Shown here: positions 35,332 through 47,176 of the stretch, piece after piece
How positions within the stretch are numbered: position 1 is the stretch's first letter
Layout of the letters: every line of letters begins with the position of its first letter
From: Pirellula staleyi DSM 6068
Lineage (GTDB): Bacteria > Planctomycetota > Planctomycetia > Pirellulales > Pirellulaceae
Length of the DNA stretch: 50,697 bases
Direction of reading: 5' to 3'
NCBI GenBank assembly: GCA_945870455.1
Contig: CAMBSL010000008.1
Coordinates: 1 to 50,697 of the forward strand
Made by a program: the position numbers and the translations under genes
Notes under the pieces: model-generated
What the model was told of the DNA's origin: nothing
The model's database searches: none
Seen by the model: the letters and a program-made list of their open reading frames with translations, nothing else

Positions 35332-35367
35332 GTGGGATAGGCTTCCAACGCTGGACGCCTATCCCAC
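35332..35367. terminator. Hairpin between convergent DUF1080 and lipoprotein genes
   Basis: GTGGGATAGGC (35332-35342) pairs with GCCTATCCCAC (35357-35367), with a smaller CCAACGCTGG palindrome in the loop. It lies 10 bp after the DUF1080 stop. Only short T runs flank it, so it may be a bidirectional terminator or a small dispersed palindrome. Confidence 0.45.
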
Positions 35368-35387
35368 TATTTGATCGAACGCGTGAG

Positions 35388-35798
35388 CTACTTGAGCATA
35401 AGGTCCCAGTTTTTCTCGTTTTTACCTTTCTGGACTTGAACACGTAGCTCGGTTGCTTCATTGTATTTTTGTGGAAGGACTTCCTCAAAAATCTCTTGCA
35501 TTGGACTCTCAGGAGTATCGTAAAGCTTTCTCTTGCCAACCGACTTGGGGACGCGAAGTTCGACTTTGCATTCACCGAGGGCCGCATCACACTTGTACTT
35601 TCCTCCAACAATTTCGCCACCGCCAGAAGGCCCTTTGCCATCCACGGGGGCGAATGCAATTGAGCCTTTGTCGACTGGATTTCCGTCAATTTTCACACTC
35701 CCGGAGATTTGGGCTACCTTCGATTCCGGACCACAACCGGCTGCAAGACCTAAGGTGCAAGCAGCCAAAACACATAAAACCGACTTGACGATACTCAA
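35388..35798 (-). CDS. Small planctomycete lipoprotein (carboxypeptidase regulatory-like fold)
   Basis: A 136-residue lipoprotein. The signal ends in a lipobox LAAGC with Cys22. The mature part is a small beta-sandwich: ISGSVKIDGNPVDKGSIAFAPVDG, then GGGEIVGGKYKC. This resembles the regulatory-like domains that planctomycetes encode next to DUF1559 genes. It has two more cysteines at KCDAALGEC, probably a disulfide. It lies 168 bp after the DUF1559 gene on the same strand and pairs with it as a module. The function is unknown. Confidence 0.75.
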   Translation of the reverse strand: MSIVKSVLCVLAACTLGLAAGCGPESKVAQISGSVKIDGNPVDKGSIAFAPVDGKGPSGGGEIVGGKYKCDAALGECKVELRVPKSVGKRKLYDTPESPMQEIFEEVLPQKYNEATELRVQVQKGKNEKNWDLMLK

Positions 35799-35966
35799 GA
35801 AAATTCTCCCTAAAAAAGATATACCAAGTGTCCTCTACGCGACGTGTTGCTTTGCAATGCCAACGTAGTACGTTCGCTCAAAGCAATAGAGTCCCCTTTC
35901 GCACGTCGAAAGAACGCACCTTTCGCGGATCGAAAGGCGATTCTCATTGTTCGAACGATCCTAAGA

Positions 35967-36941
35967 TCATTCGTCGATAGAGGCTACTTCGCCGCCATCC
36001 ATTGAGCCCATGGCTTGCCAAATAGCTAATGAAATACTGTTGCTCACGAATCCGATCGAGCCATCGCAGCGGGCAGCGTTGACTCCACCCGTATGCCGAC
36101 TGCGGGCTGCATTGCGTTGTGTCGTCCCGGTGGCTGCTGGCATGAGAGGATCGCCTGAGTTTTGGTACCAGCCGTTTAAAATAATGTCCGGCGAGGAAGT
36201 GTTTGGAGTAAGCAGTGTATGAAAACGGAATACACCGTCATCGTTATGGATGTCACCTCTCCAGTCATTATCATTGGCACTTTTGGCCATCAAATACTCG
36301 GACAGTAACAACGTGTTCGAGGTCCCATCGGTAATATTGGCGAAAGTGACCTTAGCAGGCCTTGTCCGGGCACCATTGACGTTGTTAAAGGGAGCCTTGC
36401 TGGATGGAGATTGTGTGTAAAGCACGGGGTCGCTATCGCGTTGGCCGTACCAAACATTGCCCCAATTCACGACATAGTTGCCGCGAGTCCTTTGATAGAA
36501 TCCGATATTCTGGTCGACCGTCCCAGTATCGCTAGGACACAAGTAGATTGGAACTCGTCTTCCCGTGGTACCATTGAGGGTGTTACCGATGGTGTTGGGC
36601 GATACATGAAACCGCTCTTTGTAATTACTTGCATTTGCTAAATTGCTCTGCTCAATGTACGGCCAGACATACATGACCCAGGTTTGTCGCCACGTCTGTG
36701 GAACCGCAGTGGCTGCTGAATTCCCAGTACCACCAAGTGGAAACTTTTTATTGGCATCATGGAAATTGTGAAACGCCAAAGCAAAGTTCTTCAAGTTGTT
36801 GGTGCACTGCATTCGCCGGGCCGCCTCGCGAGCCGCTTGCACTGCCGGCAACAACAGTCCGACTAGAATTCCAATAATGGCGATCACAACCAAAAGCTCG
36901 ACTAGCGTAAAGCCGCGTCGACGGAGAGAAAGACTATTCAT
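35967..36941 (-). CDS. DUF1559 pseudopilin-like protein
   Basis: A 324-residue exported protein with a prepilin-type N-terminus, RRRGFTLVELLVVIAIIGILVGLLLPAVQAAREAARR; cleavage is expected after the glycine before FTLVE, with Glu5 of the mature form present. The C-terminal DUF1559 domain contains ADITDGTSNTLLLSE-like and the H-x9-DG motif (HTGGVNAARCDG) near the end. ATG 36941 (MNSLSLRR) was preferred to 36956. Planctomycetes have many paralogues; whether they form pilus-like structures is unknown. It is one of two copies here, each followed by a small lipoprotein gene in the minus direction or flanking it. Confidence 0.88.
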   Translation of the reverse strand: MNSLSLRRRGFTLVELLVVIAIIGILVGLLLPAVQAAREAARRMQCTNNLKNFALAFHNFHDANKKFPLGGTGNSAATAVPQTWRQTWVMYVWPYIEQSNLANASNYKERFHVSPNTIGNTLNGTTGRRVPIYLCPSDTGTVDQNIGFYQRTRGNYVVNWGNVWYGQRDSDPVLYTQSPSSKAPFNNVNGARTRPAKVTFANITDGTSNTLLLSEYLMAKSANDNDWRGDIHNDDGVFRFHTLLTPNTSSPDIILNGWYQNSGDPLMPAATGTTQRNAARSRHTGGVNAARCDGSIGFVSNSISLAIWQAMGSMDGGEVASIDE

Positions 36942-37181
36942 AAAAACTTCTCGCAATGGAAAAAAAAGTCACTCAAAAAAGGGTCACAGAAGGATAGCCA
37001 TCCATTATAGCCCTTTCTTTCATGTTTCGCATCGTATCGCTTTCCCGCACACCTTGCAACATTTTTGCTAAAAAAACGGAACTTTAGAAAAATTGCGGTT
37101 GCGAATCGCGGACTTGTCTATTTAGGCCAATTGCCCCAACACCCACGAATGAGCCCCAAATCCGCTCGTTCGTCCATCGCC

Positions 37182-37598
37182 TTACAATGCGATGGGGGGC
37201 AAGGTTGTCGTGCCAGCAGTCACTTCGGCTGTCAACGACGTCTGACTCTTAACTGCATATTTGCCCTTGAGCAGATCGGGCCCAACGTCCGCAGTACCCA
37301 TCATGATCTGAGCTTCGGATGGTTTTTTCGAAGCGTCTGGCCATATGACCGTCACTTTATAGTTCCCAACGAAAATACCCGGCTCGCCTCCTGACACGAG
37401 CTTGAATGTTCCATCCGCTGCCGCCACAGCCGAAGCCACTTGTTTTGTTTCATCCTGAGGATGAAGCAGAATTTGAGCTCCTTCGGCTGGCTTTCCACCC
37501 ACCGTAATCGAACCGACCGCAAGAACGCGTTTCGGCCCATTTGAGCAACCGGACAACATCAAACAAATCATTACCAAAAAACTGACTAGGTATTTCAT
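37182..37598 (-). CDS. Small planctomycete lipoprotein (regulatory-like fold)
   Basis: A 138-residue lipoprotein with lipobox LSGC (Cys18) and a single beta-sandwich domain: GSITVGGKPAEGAQILLHPQD, AAADGTFKLVSGGEPG, VGNYKVTVIWPD. This is the carboxypeptidase regulatory-like pattern. It is related in layout, not closely in sequence, to the lipoprotein at 35388. It lies 200 bp after the second DUF1559 gene and 241 bp before the first on the same strand. The function is unknown. Confidence 0.75.
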   Translation of the reverse strand: MKYLVSFLVMICLMLSGCSNGPKRVLAVGSITVGGKPAEGAQILLHPQDETKQVASAVAAADGTFKLVSGGEPGIFVGNYKVTVIWPDASKKPSEAQIMMGTADVGPDLLKGKYAVKSQTSLTAEVTAGTTTLPPIAL

Positions 37599-37713
37599 TC
37601 GAATGCGGTCCTAATTATTTGGCGAAAAACAGGTGGAGATGATTGCCTAAGGCGATCGGCAGACCAAAAGCTACTACGTAGCACAGGCTGCCAGCTTGTA
37701 ATGGTCTCAAAAG

Positions 37714-37741
37714 CACAGGCTAGCAACGCTAGCAGCCTGTG
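37714..37741. repeat. REP-like hairpin
   Basis: CACAGGCT (37714-37721) pairs with AGCCTGTG (37734-37741), extended inside by AGC / GCT. A similar half unit (GCACAGGCTGCCAGC) precedes it at 37681. It lies in the gap between the DUF1559 stop and the lipoprotein start, and resembles short GC-rich palindromes seen elsewhere in the window (9090, 34226). Confidence 0.45.
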
Positions 37742-37797
37742 TTACGGGGTTAACTCATGCTGCCGCTCGCTTAATGACGGGCGCTGCGAGAGTTCCA

Positions 37798-38823
37798 CTA
37801 TTGTTCTATCGTCGCTATCTCGCCACCATCGCGAGTAACCACGGCAGCGAATACTGCTGGCGACACGCTTTCCGATAGAAACGTGACCGCGCCGTCGCCC
37901 ATGGCAACCTGAATTCCACCAGGATGAAACGAGTAAAGGCCGTTTTCGTTGTAAACGTTGATAGCGGAACAGCCCGTTTGTCCCGGATTGTTAATATCGG
38001 CTCCACTATAACTGCGAAGTTCCCGAGCGGTATTCGCATCCGCATAGTATGAATTGAGGGTCAGCCCACCATCAGCCAATGTACTTTTCCCTGGAAGTGT
38101 TTTTCCTCGAAAATACTTCGTTTGACGACCTGCCAACTCACCAAAGAGAATCGTATTTGAGAGACCGTCGGTGACTTCTGCAAACCTGATTGTCGGTTTG
38201 TTCTCCGGACTCGAAGTGCCCAACAATCCGTTTCGGGTGTTCGTATTCGGCTTGCCAGCGCACAGACCTAACGACGCACCATGAATGCCCTTGATCGGAA
38301 TGTAGTCCGTTCTCGGAGCAATGTATGCCCCTCGATTCAAGCCAATACTTGCAAAATAGGGACCGTAATCCGATGGAGGGGTTCCAGGTGTCGAGGGGCA
38401 AATGAAAGCTTGAACCGGCGATGCCGCCAATGGGTTTGCCGTACCGTAGTTCGGCTGCATGTTAATCGGATCGATGTAGGATCTCTTTAAATCGATCAGG
38501 TTATAAATTTGGGTCTGTTCCAAGTAGGGTAACAGGTGGAACAACGTACCGTAAGTGGCACGCACACCATAGGGATTGGACGGAGTGGGGTAAGCAGCGG
38601 CCGGAATATCTTTCTCGCACGCAGGTAGAAACTTGTTCGCGGATTCGAAATTGTGAATTGCCAATCCCATTTGCTTGAGATTGTTCGAACACTGCATTCG
38701 CCTAGCCGCTTCGCGGGCCGCTTGCACGGCGGGCAACAACAAACCCACAAGAATTCCGATGATCGCGATGACCACCAGCAATTCGACGAGGGTAAAGCCA
38801 GTCCTTCGTAATCTTCGACTCAT
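37798..38823 (-). CDS. DUF1559 pseudopilin-like protein
   Basis: A 341-residue protein with a prepilin-like N-terminus, RRTGFTLVELLVVIAIIGIL, followed by VGLLLPAVQAAREAARRMQC. The C-terminal DUF1559 domain has AEVTDGLSNTILFGE and the H-x9-DG motif (HPGGIQVAMGDG). I chose ATG 38823 (MSRRLRR); the frame is open to 38961, but the extra 46 residues (MWLVHQPISW...) would displace the prepilin leader. It is paralogous to the protein at 35967-36941: the first 40 residues of the mature forms are almost identical. Confidence 0.88.
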   Translation of the reverse strand: MSRRLRRTGFTLVELLVVIAIIGILVGLLLPAVQAAREAARRMQCSNNLKQMGLAIHNFESANKFLPACEKDIPAAAYPTPSNPYGVRATYGTLFHLLPYLEQTQIYNLIDLKRSYIDPINMQPNYGTANPLAASPVQAFICPSTPGTPPSDYGPYFASIGLNRGAYIAPRTDYIPIKGIHGASLGLCAGKPNTNTRNGLLGTSSPENKPTIRFAEVTDGLSNTILFGELAGRQTKYFRGKTLPGKSTLADGGLTLNSYYADANTARELRSYSGADINNPGQTGCSAINVYNENGLYSFHPGGIQVAMGDGAVTFLSESVSPAVFAAVVTRDGGEIATIEQ

Positions 38824-39241
38824 AACAGCAATCGCTCCGGTAAAACAGAAGAGGTAACTAGAGGCACACCGATTTTGATTCAACGAAAACCAGTCGTTTC
38901 GAATCGACGAGTCCACCAACCATTCGGTAAACCAGCTTATTGGTTGGTGAACCAACCACATGGCAGCAATGGGGCGAATCTGCTCCGTTAATGAACTCTA
39001 CCGAAACTCAACGCGACCGTCAAGAAAGTGGAGATCATCGCGGGATGCGCGTTTTGCAACTACGTATTTCATAGCATCACTCAACCATCCTGCACCCTTC
39101 TGGACGTTAAGTTCTCGCGAATTTAAGTCCTTTTCCATGTGCATGAAACGGTACAACCGGCATCTACTTCATCCGTCCATCCGCTTTCGAAACGAAAATC
39201 GGATTGTTTCCATCAAGAAGTAGACACTTGACGTCGTCCAT
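38824..39241. other. Intergenic region upstream of the DUF1559 gene
   Basis: 418 bp with no supported gene. A perfect palindrome, TGGTTGGT-GA-ACCAACCA, is at 38941-38958, about 120 bp upstream of the DUF1559 start, with a related CCACCAACCA at 38913. It could be an operator or a small repeat. No other structure was recognised. Confidence 0.4.
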
Positions 39242-40684
39242 TTATTTGCCCGTTTGAGCCTTTTCTTGGTTCAATTCCGGTTCGTAACCAACCTTCGTCA
39301 AGTCGATTCCTTTGAACGGAAGATCGTTTGGCGTAACGCGAACTGCGGTCGTGACTTTGAGAGGAAACGGTCCGCCGACATCGTAAGTCAATTCGACAAA
39401 ACTAGCGGTCCAACCGGGTTGATCGGCCGGCTTGGGCGCGACGTACGTTCCATCGCTTTCTGCTTGCAGCTCGGTGCTTGCAAAGGCTGGCCCGATCGTC
39501 ATCAAACGAAAATCGCGAGCCCTAGGATTGTTTGCTTGCCAAAGCAAGACCTTGGCGGGTTTCGTCTTCGGCTGAACACGAATTGTCCCATTGTCCTCAA
39601 ATGTCCAAGCGTACTCAGGTCGTGGTTTGTTCGTCGTTACCATGTTGTAGAACGCGGCAATGCTCTGTACCGCGTCGGTATTCTTAAGACCGTGATCGGC
39701 ATTGGGTACGTACCGTAGCAACTTCTCACCTTGGAGTTGATCGTAGTAAAATTGCGACGAGTCTGGCAAAAAGAATTGATCTCCACTGCCGTTAACAATG
39801 TACTTGGGCATCCTCAATCGGCCTCGATAATAGAATGGGTCCACGATCTCGTGCAACTCTTTCATTCGCGGATGATCGGACCGCTGCAGAATTTTGTGTT
39901 GGTAATAATTGCCTATCGCTTCGGACCAAAATCCGTACGCTTCGGCGTGATGGCGAAGCGAAGGTTCGGCGTTCACGAGATCAATCACGATCGGAACCAT
40001 GGCTTCGACGCGATCATCGGCTGCACCGGTCAACCAAGTTGTCCAGCCTCGCTTCGAACCACCCCCGACCACGAATTTCTTTACGGAGTGCTTGCCTCCT
40101 GCATCGGACGCTGCGAATTCGGTAATGCAGTCCATGGCTCGGACAACACTCTTGACCATGGGCAAACGGGGGAGCCATATTGAATCTCCCGAATCAAGGA
40201 ATTGAGACCACGCATAGCCGATCAAGTCGTCTTCCGTGCGAGGTTGTTCGTCGTTGTGGAAGACCAGTGGTTGGTTGGGTACGTTCTTGAGTTCGGCCAC
40301 GATGCTGCCAGTTGCTTGCGCGATGGATGCCGTGATCGGGTCAGGACCGTTTGGCACACCGCTATTATGGCTCCCTCCTCCAATCAGAAGAAACACGCGA
40401 TCGGTGGTGACTTTCTCTGGCATGGTGACGACCAGCCAATGTTCCCAAACAGGTCGATCGACTTCTTTCGTCGTTAACCATGTCTGCGTTTTCAACTGGA
40501 TCACCGAGGTTTTGAGCGGTCCTTTCTCAATCGACTTTTCAAGCTTCCACTGGTAAGTCGAATCCTCTTTGGCAATGTAATCGTCGAATGCCGTTCGCTT
40601 GCTTCCAGTCGGTGGTTCTGCCAAAGCAAAGCTGGAAAGCATGCCCAAAAGGAGAATGGGATAACTCAATTTATGTAGAAGCAT
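39242..40684 (-). CDS. PhoPQ-activated pathogenicity-related-type hydrolase (PqaA-like)
   Basis: Secreted alpha/beta-hydrolase-like protein of the PhoPQ_related family. A signal peptide (about 1-22, FALA-EPP) is followed by the family pattern VFLLIGGGSHN (98-107), VPNQPLVFHNDE, the nucleophile-elbow-like VGGGSKRGWTTW (Ser210), a long IDLVNAEPSLRHHAEAYGFWSEAIGNY segment, and the acid/histidine region YIVNGSGDQFFLPD and PNADHGLKNTD. Length 480 is normal. The name comes from a Salmonella gene; in planctomycetes the substrate is unknown and there is no link to virulence. Divergent from the OsmC-like gene. Confidence 0.85.
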   Translation of the reverse strand: MLLHKLSYPILLLGMLSSFALAEPPTGSKRTAFDDYIAKEDSTYQWKLEKSIEKGPLKTSVIQLKTQTWLTTKEVDRPVWEHWLVVTMPEKVTTDRVFLLIGGGSHNSGVPNGPDPITASIAQATGSIVAELKNVPNQPLVFHNDEQPRTEDDLIGYAWSQFLDSGDSIWLPRLPMVKSVVRAMDCITEFAASDAGGKHSVKKFVVGGGSKRGWTTWLTGAADDRVEAMVPIVIDLVNAEPSLRHHAEAYGFWSEAIGNYYQHKILQRSDHPRMKELHEIVDPFYYRGRLRMPKYIVNGSGDQFFLPDSSQFYYDQLQGEKLLRYVPNADHGLKNTDAVQSIAAFYNMVTTNKPRPEYAWTFEDNGTIRVQPKTKPAKVLLWQANNPRARDFRLMTIGPAFASTELQAESDGTYVAPKPADQPGWTASFVELTYDVGGPFPLKVTTAVRVTPNDLPFKGIDLTKVGYEPELNQEKAQTGK

Positions 40685-40900
40685 AAGGCACTTTCTTGCA
40701 TCGAGATTGACAATGGAGAAAAAGTTGAGTGCTTACAATAACGGGTCCGCCAGCTAATTTCTAGAACCCCTTTGCGTTGCGCGTTTCAATGTCGATACCG
40801 CCGGCTGAGCATCATGCCGCAATCTCCCAAAATCGGTAAACTAGGGAGCGTTGTTCAACACCCGTACTCTGATAAGCTCCAGCTCGGATAATCTCCATTT

Positions 40901-41410
40901 ATGAATCTCGAACAGCTCAAAGCCATTCAAACCCCGTTGAAGGACCGATATCGAACCGAACCAGAATCGGCACTTGTCACGATTCGCACTCAAGGCAAAA
41001 TCGATGTCAAAAACCAACACTGTAGGATCGAGTCTTTTGCGGGCACGATTCGAGCTGGCTTGCATCCCGCGGCGGGTGGCACCGACGCGGATGCTTGTTC
41101 GGCCAACTTGTTGCTGGAATCTTTGGTGGCTTGCGCGGGCGTGACCTTTTCTGCCGTTGCGACGAGCATGAGCATTGACGTTCGCGAATGTCAAATTCTC
41201 GCGGAAGCGGATATGGACTTTCGCGGCACATTGGGTGTCGATCGCTCAGCACCGGTCGGCTTGACAGCCGTGCGACTTTTTTTTCAAGTCGACTCCGACG
41301 CAGACTCGGCCTCGATCGCCAAATTGATCAGCTTGACGGAGCGCTACTGCGTTATCTACCAAACACTTCAAAAGGGTGTTGCGAGCATGACCGTTTCGAC
41401 CCCTCGCTAA
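40901..41410 (+). CDS. OsmC-like peroxiredoxin-fold protein
   Basis: OsmC/Ohr superfamily protein of 169 residues. The two conserved cysteines expected for thiol peroxidase activity are Cys78 (LVACAGVTF) and Cys150 (TERYCVIYQTL), and the preceding PAAGGTDADACSANLLLESL matches the family's substrate-pocket helix. It may detoxify organic hydroperoxides; this is inferred from the cysteines. ATG 40901. The TAA stop at 41408-41410 is formed with the first bases of MITE-like copy 4. Confidence 0.82.
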   Translation: MNLEQLKAIQTPLKDRYRTEPESALVTIRTQGKIDVKNQHCRIESFAGTIRAGLHPAAGGTDADACSANLLLESLVACAGVTFSAVATSMSIDVRECQILAEADMDFRGTLGVDRSAPVGLTAVRLFFQVDSDADSASIAKLISLTERYCVIYQTLQKGVASMTVSTPR

Positions 41411-41553
41411 GCACATCGGCAACTGTTTTTCAACCTAATTAGCCGTTGGGCGATAGCCCCGGTTTTCCAATTGCTCGACATTCGTCGAGAACCGGGGCTA
41501 TCGCCCTTCGGCTAGCAGTTTGTTTCACTCGAAGACTCATACCGATGTGTTTA
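41408..41553 (+). mobile_element. MITE-like repeat, copy 4
   Basis: 146-bp copy with left end TAAGCACATCGG and right end CCGATGTGTTTA (one change from the other copies). The internal hairpin arms GGGCGATAGCCCCGGTT / AACCGGGGCTATCGCCC are perfect. Its first three bases are the stop codon of the OsmC-like gene. It is followed by about 230 bp of leader before the next gene. Confidence 0.78.
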
Positions 41554-41782
41554 GTAGGCCAAAAGGTGTGAACCAGATCAGAGAGAGAGGCATGGCCCAC
41601 CCAACTTGCTTTACGACTCAGGGTCGTGGGTGCTGGAACGCTCGCTGCATTTTCGTTGAACTGGATTTGCGTTTATTCGCGTCAAGTTACTTGTTGTTTG
41701 CATTGAAAACAAGTAATTTGAACTAACATTGATGAGAACCCACTCCCGACCGACTCCCTCCCTCCTTTAGGTCGACTTCGCC

Positions 41783-44614
<2,832 letters not shown>

Positions 44615-44626
44615 GACTTTAACCTT

Positions 44627-46111
44627 ATGACCAACAACGCAAGCAAGCACAAAAGTCTCACGTCGAATGGGGGAATTCACCGGCGTGCGTTTCTCGCCGA
44701 CATGGGCATGGGATTTACGGGTTTAGCGTTAGGCGCGATGTTGTCGCAGGACGGGATCGTTCGTGCGGACGCGACGAAGCTATGGTTGCCGCCGAATGGT
44801 CAGCCGAACTTTCCACCCAAAGCCAAGAGCGTCGTCTGGCTCTTTATGAACGGTGGCGTATCGCACATGGAGAGTTTCGATCCCAAACCCGAGCTCACCA
44901 AATTCGGAGGGATGTCGATTGGCGAAACACCTTACAAAGACTCGCAGAATCCGGACAAACTAAAACTTGCTCGCGTTACGGTTGTTAACGATGCCAATGG
45001 GCAGCAGCGCAACAAACTTTACCCGCTCCAAGTTGGCTACAAAAAGTACGGTCAGGCTGGGATTGAACTCAGCGACTGGGTGCCACATGTTGGAGCCTGC
45101 GTAGACGATCTATCGATCATTCGTTCGATGTGGACAACGGATGACAATCACGGAGCCCAGACTCAATTCCATTCTGGACGTCATATGCTCGATGGCGAAT
45201 ATCCAACGCTTGGTGCTTGGGTCAACTACGGACTGGGAAGTGTCAATGACAATTTGCCTCAGTTCATTTCGATGGGAAATCGCGAGTATTGGAATGCAAA
45301 AGATGGGCACTACCTCGGACCTGCTCACGACGCGATCCCTATTCGAGTGGATCCAAACAATCCGCTCGACTTTGCCAAATCCGCCAGTGGCATCAGCGAT
45401 GAGGAACAGCAGGTTGGATTCGATTTGGTAGGAGGGTTGAATCGGTTGAAGGCGGTCGAATACCCAAAGGACGCCGCATTGGCAGCAAGAATCAAAGCCT
45501 ACGAACTAGCCTTTCGAATGCAAACCTCGGTCCCTGAAGTATTGGATCTAAATTCCGAAACCAAAGAGACCGAAGCTCTGTATGGCCTCGACGACCCGGC
45601 CACGCGTGACTTCGGGATGCAGATGCTTGCGACGCGACGATTCATCGAGCGAGGCGTTCGCTTTATACAAGTTCAACATGGTGCTGGCGGGGCGGGCGTA
45701 TGGGATGCGCATAGCGGTCTCAAGTCCAATCATGAAAAGAATTTCAAGGCGGTCGATAAGCCGATCGCAGGATTGCTGCAAGATTTAAAGCGACGAGGCT
45801 TGCTCGACTCCACCATCGTTTTATTCGCCAGCGAGTTTGGCCGAACGCCAGGGACGCAGGGTTCCGATGGTCGAGACCATCATATCTATGGATTCAGCGT
45901 GTGGATGGCTGGCGGGGGAATCAAAGGTGGAGTTGTGCATGGCGCAACCGACGAAATCGGCTTTCATGCAGTTGAAAATCGGCACTATGTTACCGACATC
46001 CATGCAACGATCTTGAAGCAGCTAGGACTGGACTCGCGTAAGCTCGAAATTCCAGGCCGGAAACGGCTAGAAATCGATCACGGAATGCCCATCGATGAAA
46101 TACTGCTTTGA
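44627..46111 (+). CDS. DUF1501 Tat-exported protein
   Basis: A 494-residue protein of the DUF1501 family, which has an alkaline-phosphatase/sulfatase-like fold. It has a Tat signal: [19 protein letters not shown] at 18-36. Conserved segments are [21 protein letters not shown] (about 70-90), [60 protein letters not shown] and the ending [12 protein letters not shown]. These include the histidines and aspartates expected at a metal site. It is the invariable neighbour of PSCyt/PSD1 genes in planctomycetes, here 12 bp behind one and so in the same operon. The enzymatic activity is unknown. Confidence 0.9.
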   Translation: MTNNASKHKSLTSNGGIHRRAFLADMGMGFTGLALGAMLSQDGIVRADATKLWLPPNGQPNFPPKAKSVVWLFMNGGVSHMESFDPKPELTKFGGMSIGETPYKDSQNPDKLKLARVTVVNDANGQQRNKLYPLQVGYKKYGQAGIELSDWVPHVGACVDDLSIIRSMWTTDDNHGAQTQFHSGRHMLDGEYPTLGAWVNYGLGSVNDNLPQFISMGNREYWNAKDGHYLGPAHDAIPIRVDPNNPLDFAKSASGISDEEQQVGFDLVGGLNRLKAVEYPKDAALAARIKAYELAFRMQTSVPEVLDLNSETKETEALYGLDDPATRDFGMQMLATRRFIERGVRFIQVQHGAGGAGVWDAHSGLKSNHEKNFKAVDKPIAGLLQDLKRRGLLDSTIVLFASEFGRTPGTQGSDGRDHHIYGFSVWMAGGGIKGGVVHGATDEIGFHAVENRHYVTDIHATILKQLGLDSRKLEIPGRKRLEIDHGMPIDEILL

Positions 46112-46174
46112 CCGCGAACTGCGAACTGCCCCGCTTTTCCCCCACGTGAAAAGGACGCGGCCCCTACCATTGCG

Positions 46175-47077
46175 TTATTGTGTACTCCAGTCATAAGCAA
46201 TCTGCTTTCGAAAGCCCGTGAGGCGAATCACACCATCTGCCGCAATCTCCATGATCGAGTACCCGCTGTTCTCCGCTCCAGTACCCTCGACCATAGCGAC
46301 CAAAGTGCAGTAGTGGATGCCGCCGATGTCCTTAAGGTCGTTCTGATGACTGTGGCCCTGTAGGACGGCTAACACTTTGCCGGAATCTTGAAGCACTCTT
46401 CGCACTTCGGGACAATTCTTAACGCCATGGTCATTGCTCACGTCCAGCCGTTGATGAGCGAAGACGACTGTCTTCCGATCGGTAGACCTCAGGTCTGCCT
46501 GCAACCATTCTAGCTCTGCAGCAGGAATGTTGGCGTCATTCCACTTCGAGTTCTTGCGGCCGTACGGTTCGCCGTCATTGCGAAAACAGGCGTCCAGAAC
46601 CACAAAATGAAAATCGCCTCGATCGAACGAATAGTAGGACTCCTTCTGCTCAACGCCACCCAGGAACTCGGCCTTAGTAAGCGTGTCGACGCAATGATTT
46701 CCAAGCACATAATGACGATCTTTCGAGATGGCACAGAACTCTCGATTAATCTCTTTGAGGTACCGCTGCTCGGTCTCAACAGTATCCGCAGCGTCAATGA
46801 TATCCCCGAGTTCGACGATAAAATCTACCCTGTCTTTCTCAAACTGGTTTGCCGCTTCGGCCAACTTGCCAAGCGTCTCTCGATAGTGGCGGCTTCCGGC
46901 AGAGGGCTTGTCGGCGTGGTGCAAGTCGGTCACAAGACCAACCCTCAGCGAATCCTTCGCGTGATTTGCCAATAGCAACGACGGCTCCACGGTGGCCGTT
47001 GTAGCAAGCAAAAGTGTTCCATTTCGGAGGAAGGCCCGTCGGCCCAATTGCACACAACGATGATCTTCACTGCGCAT
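46175..47077 (-). CDS. Tat-exported calcineurin-like metallophosphoesterase
   Basis: Two-metal phosphoesterase. A Tat-like signal LGRRAFLRNGTLLLATTATV is at 11-30. Metal-binding motifs are LVTDLHH (48-54), ELGDIIDA (89-96), YVLGNHCVD (123-131), VFAHQRLD and the final GHSHQND. Length 300 suits a single domain of the family. The substrate cannot be predicted; phosphodiester or nucleotide substrates are usual. Convergent with the DUF1501 operon (64-bp gap), and it precedes no clear partner. Confidence 0.82.
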   Translation of the reverse strand: MRSEDHRCVQLGRRAFLRNGTLLLATTATVEPSLLLANHAKDSLRVGLVTDLHHADKPSAGSRHYRETLGKLAEAANQFEKDRVDFIVELGDIIDAADTVETEQRYLKEINREFCAISKDRHYVLGNHCVDTLTKAEFLGGVEQKESYYSFDRGDFHFVVLDACFRNDGEPYGRKNSKWNDANIPAAELEWLQADLRSTDRKTVVFAHQRLDVSNDHGVKNCPEVRRVLQDSGKVLAVLQGHSHQNDLKDIGGIHYCTLVAMVEGTGAENSGYSIMEIAADGVIRLTGFRKQIAYDWSTQ

Positions 47078-47176
47078 GGTCTCAAGTCTCCGCGTGGAAT
47101 TCTTTGAACTGGCTCTCGAAACTAAGCATAGCTTTATTCCACGGAGAGTGCGATGGTACTGCTTGAGTGTGGACCA

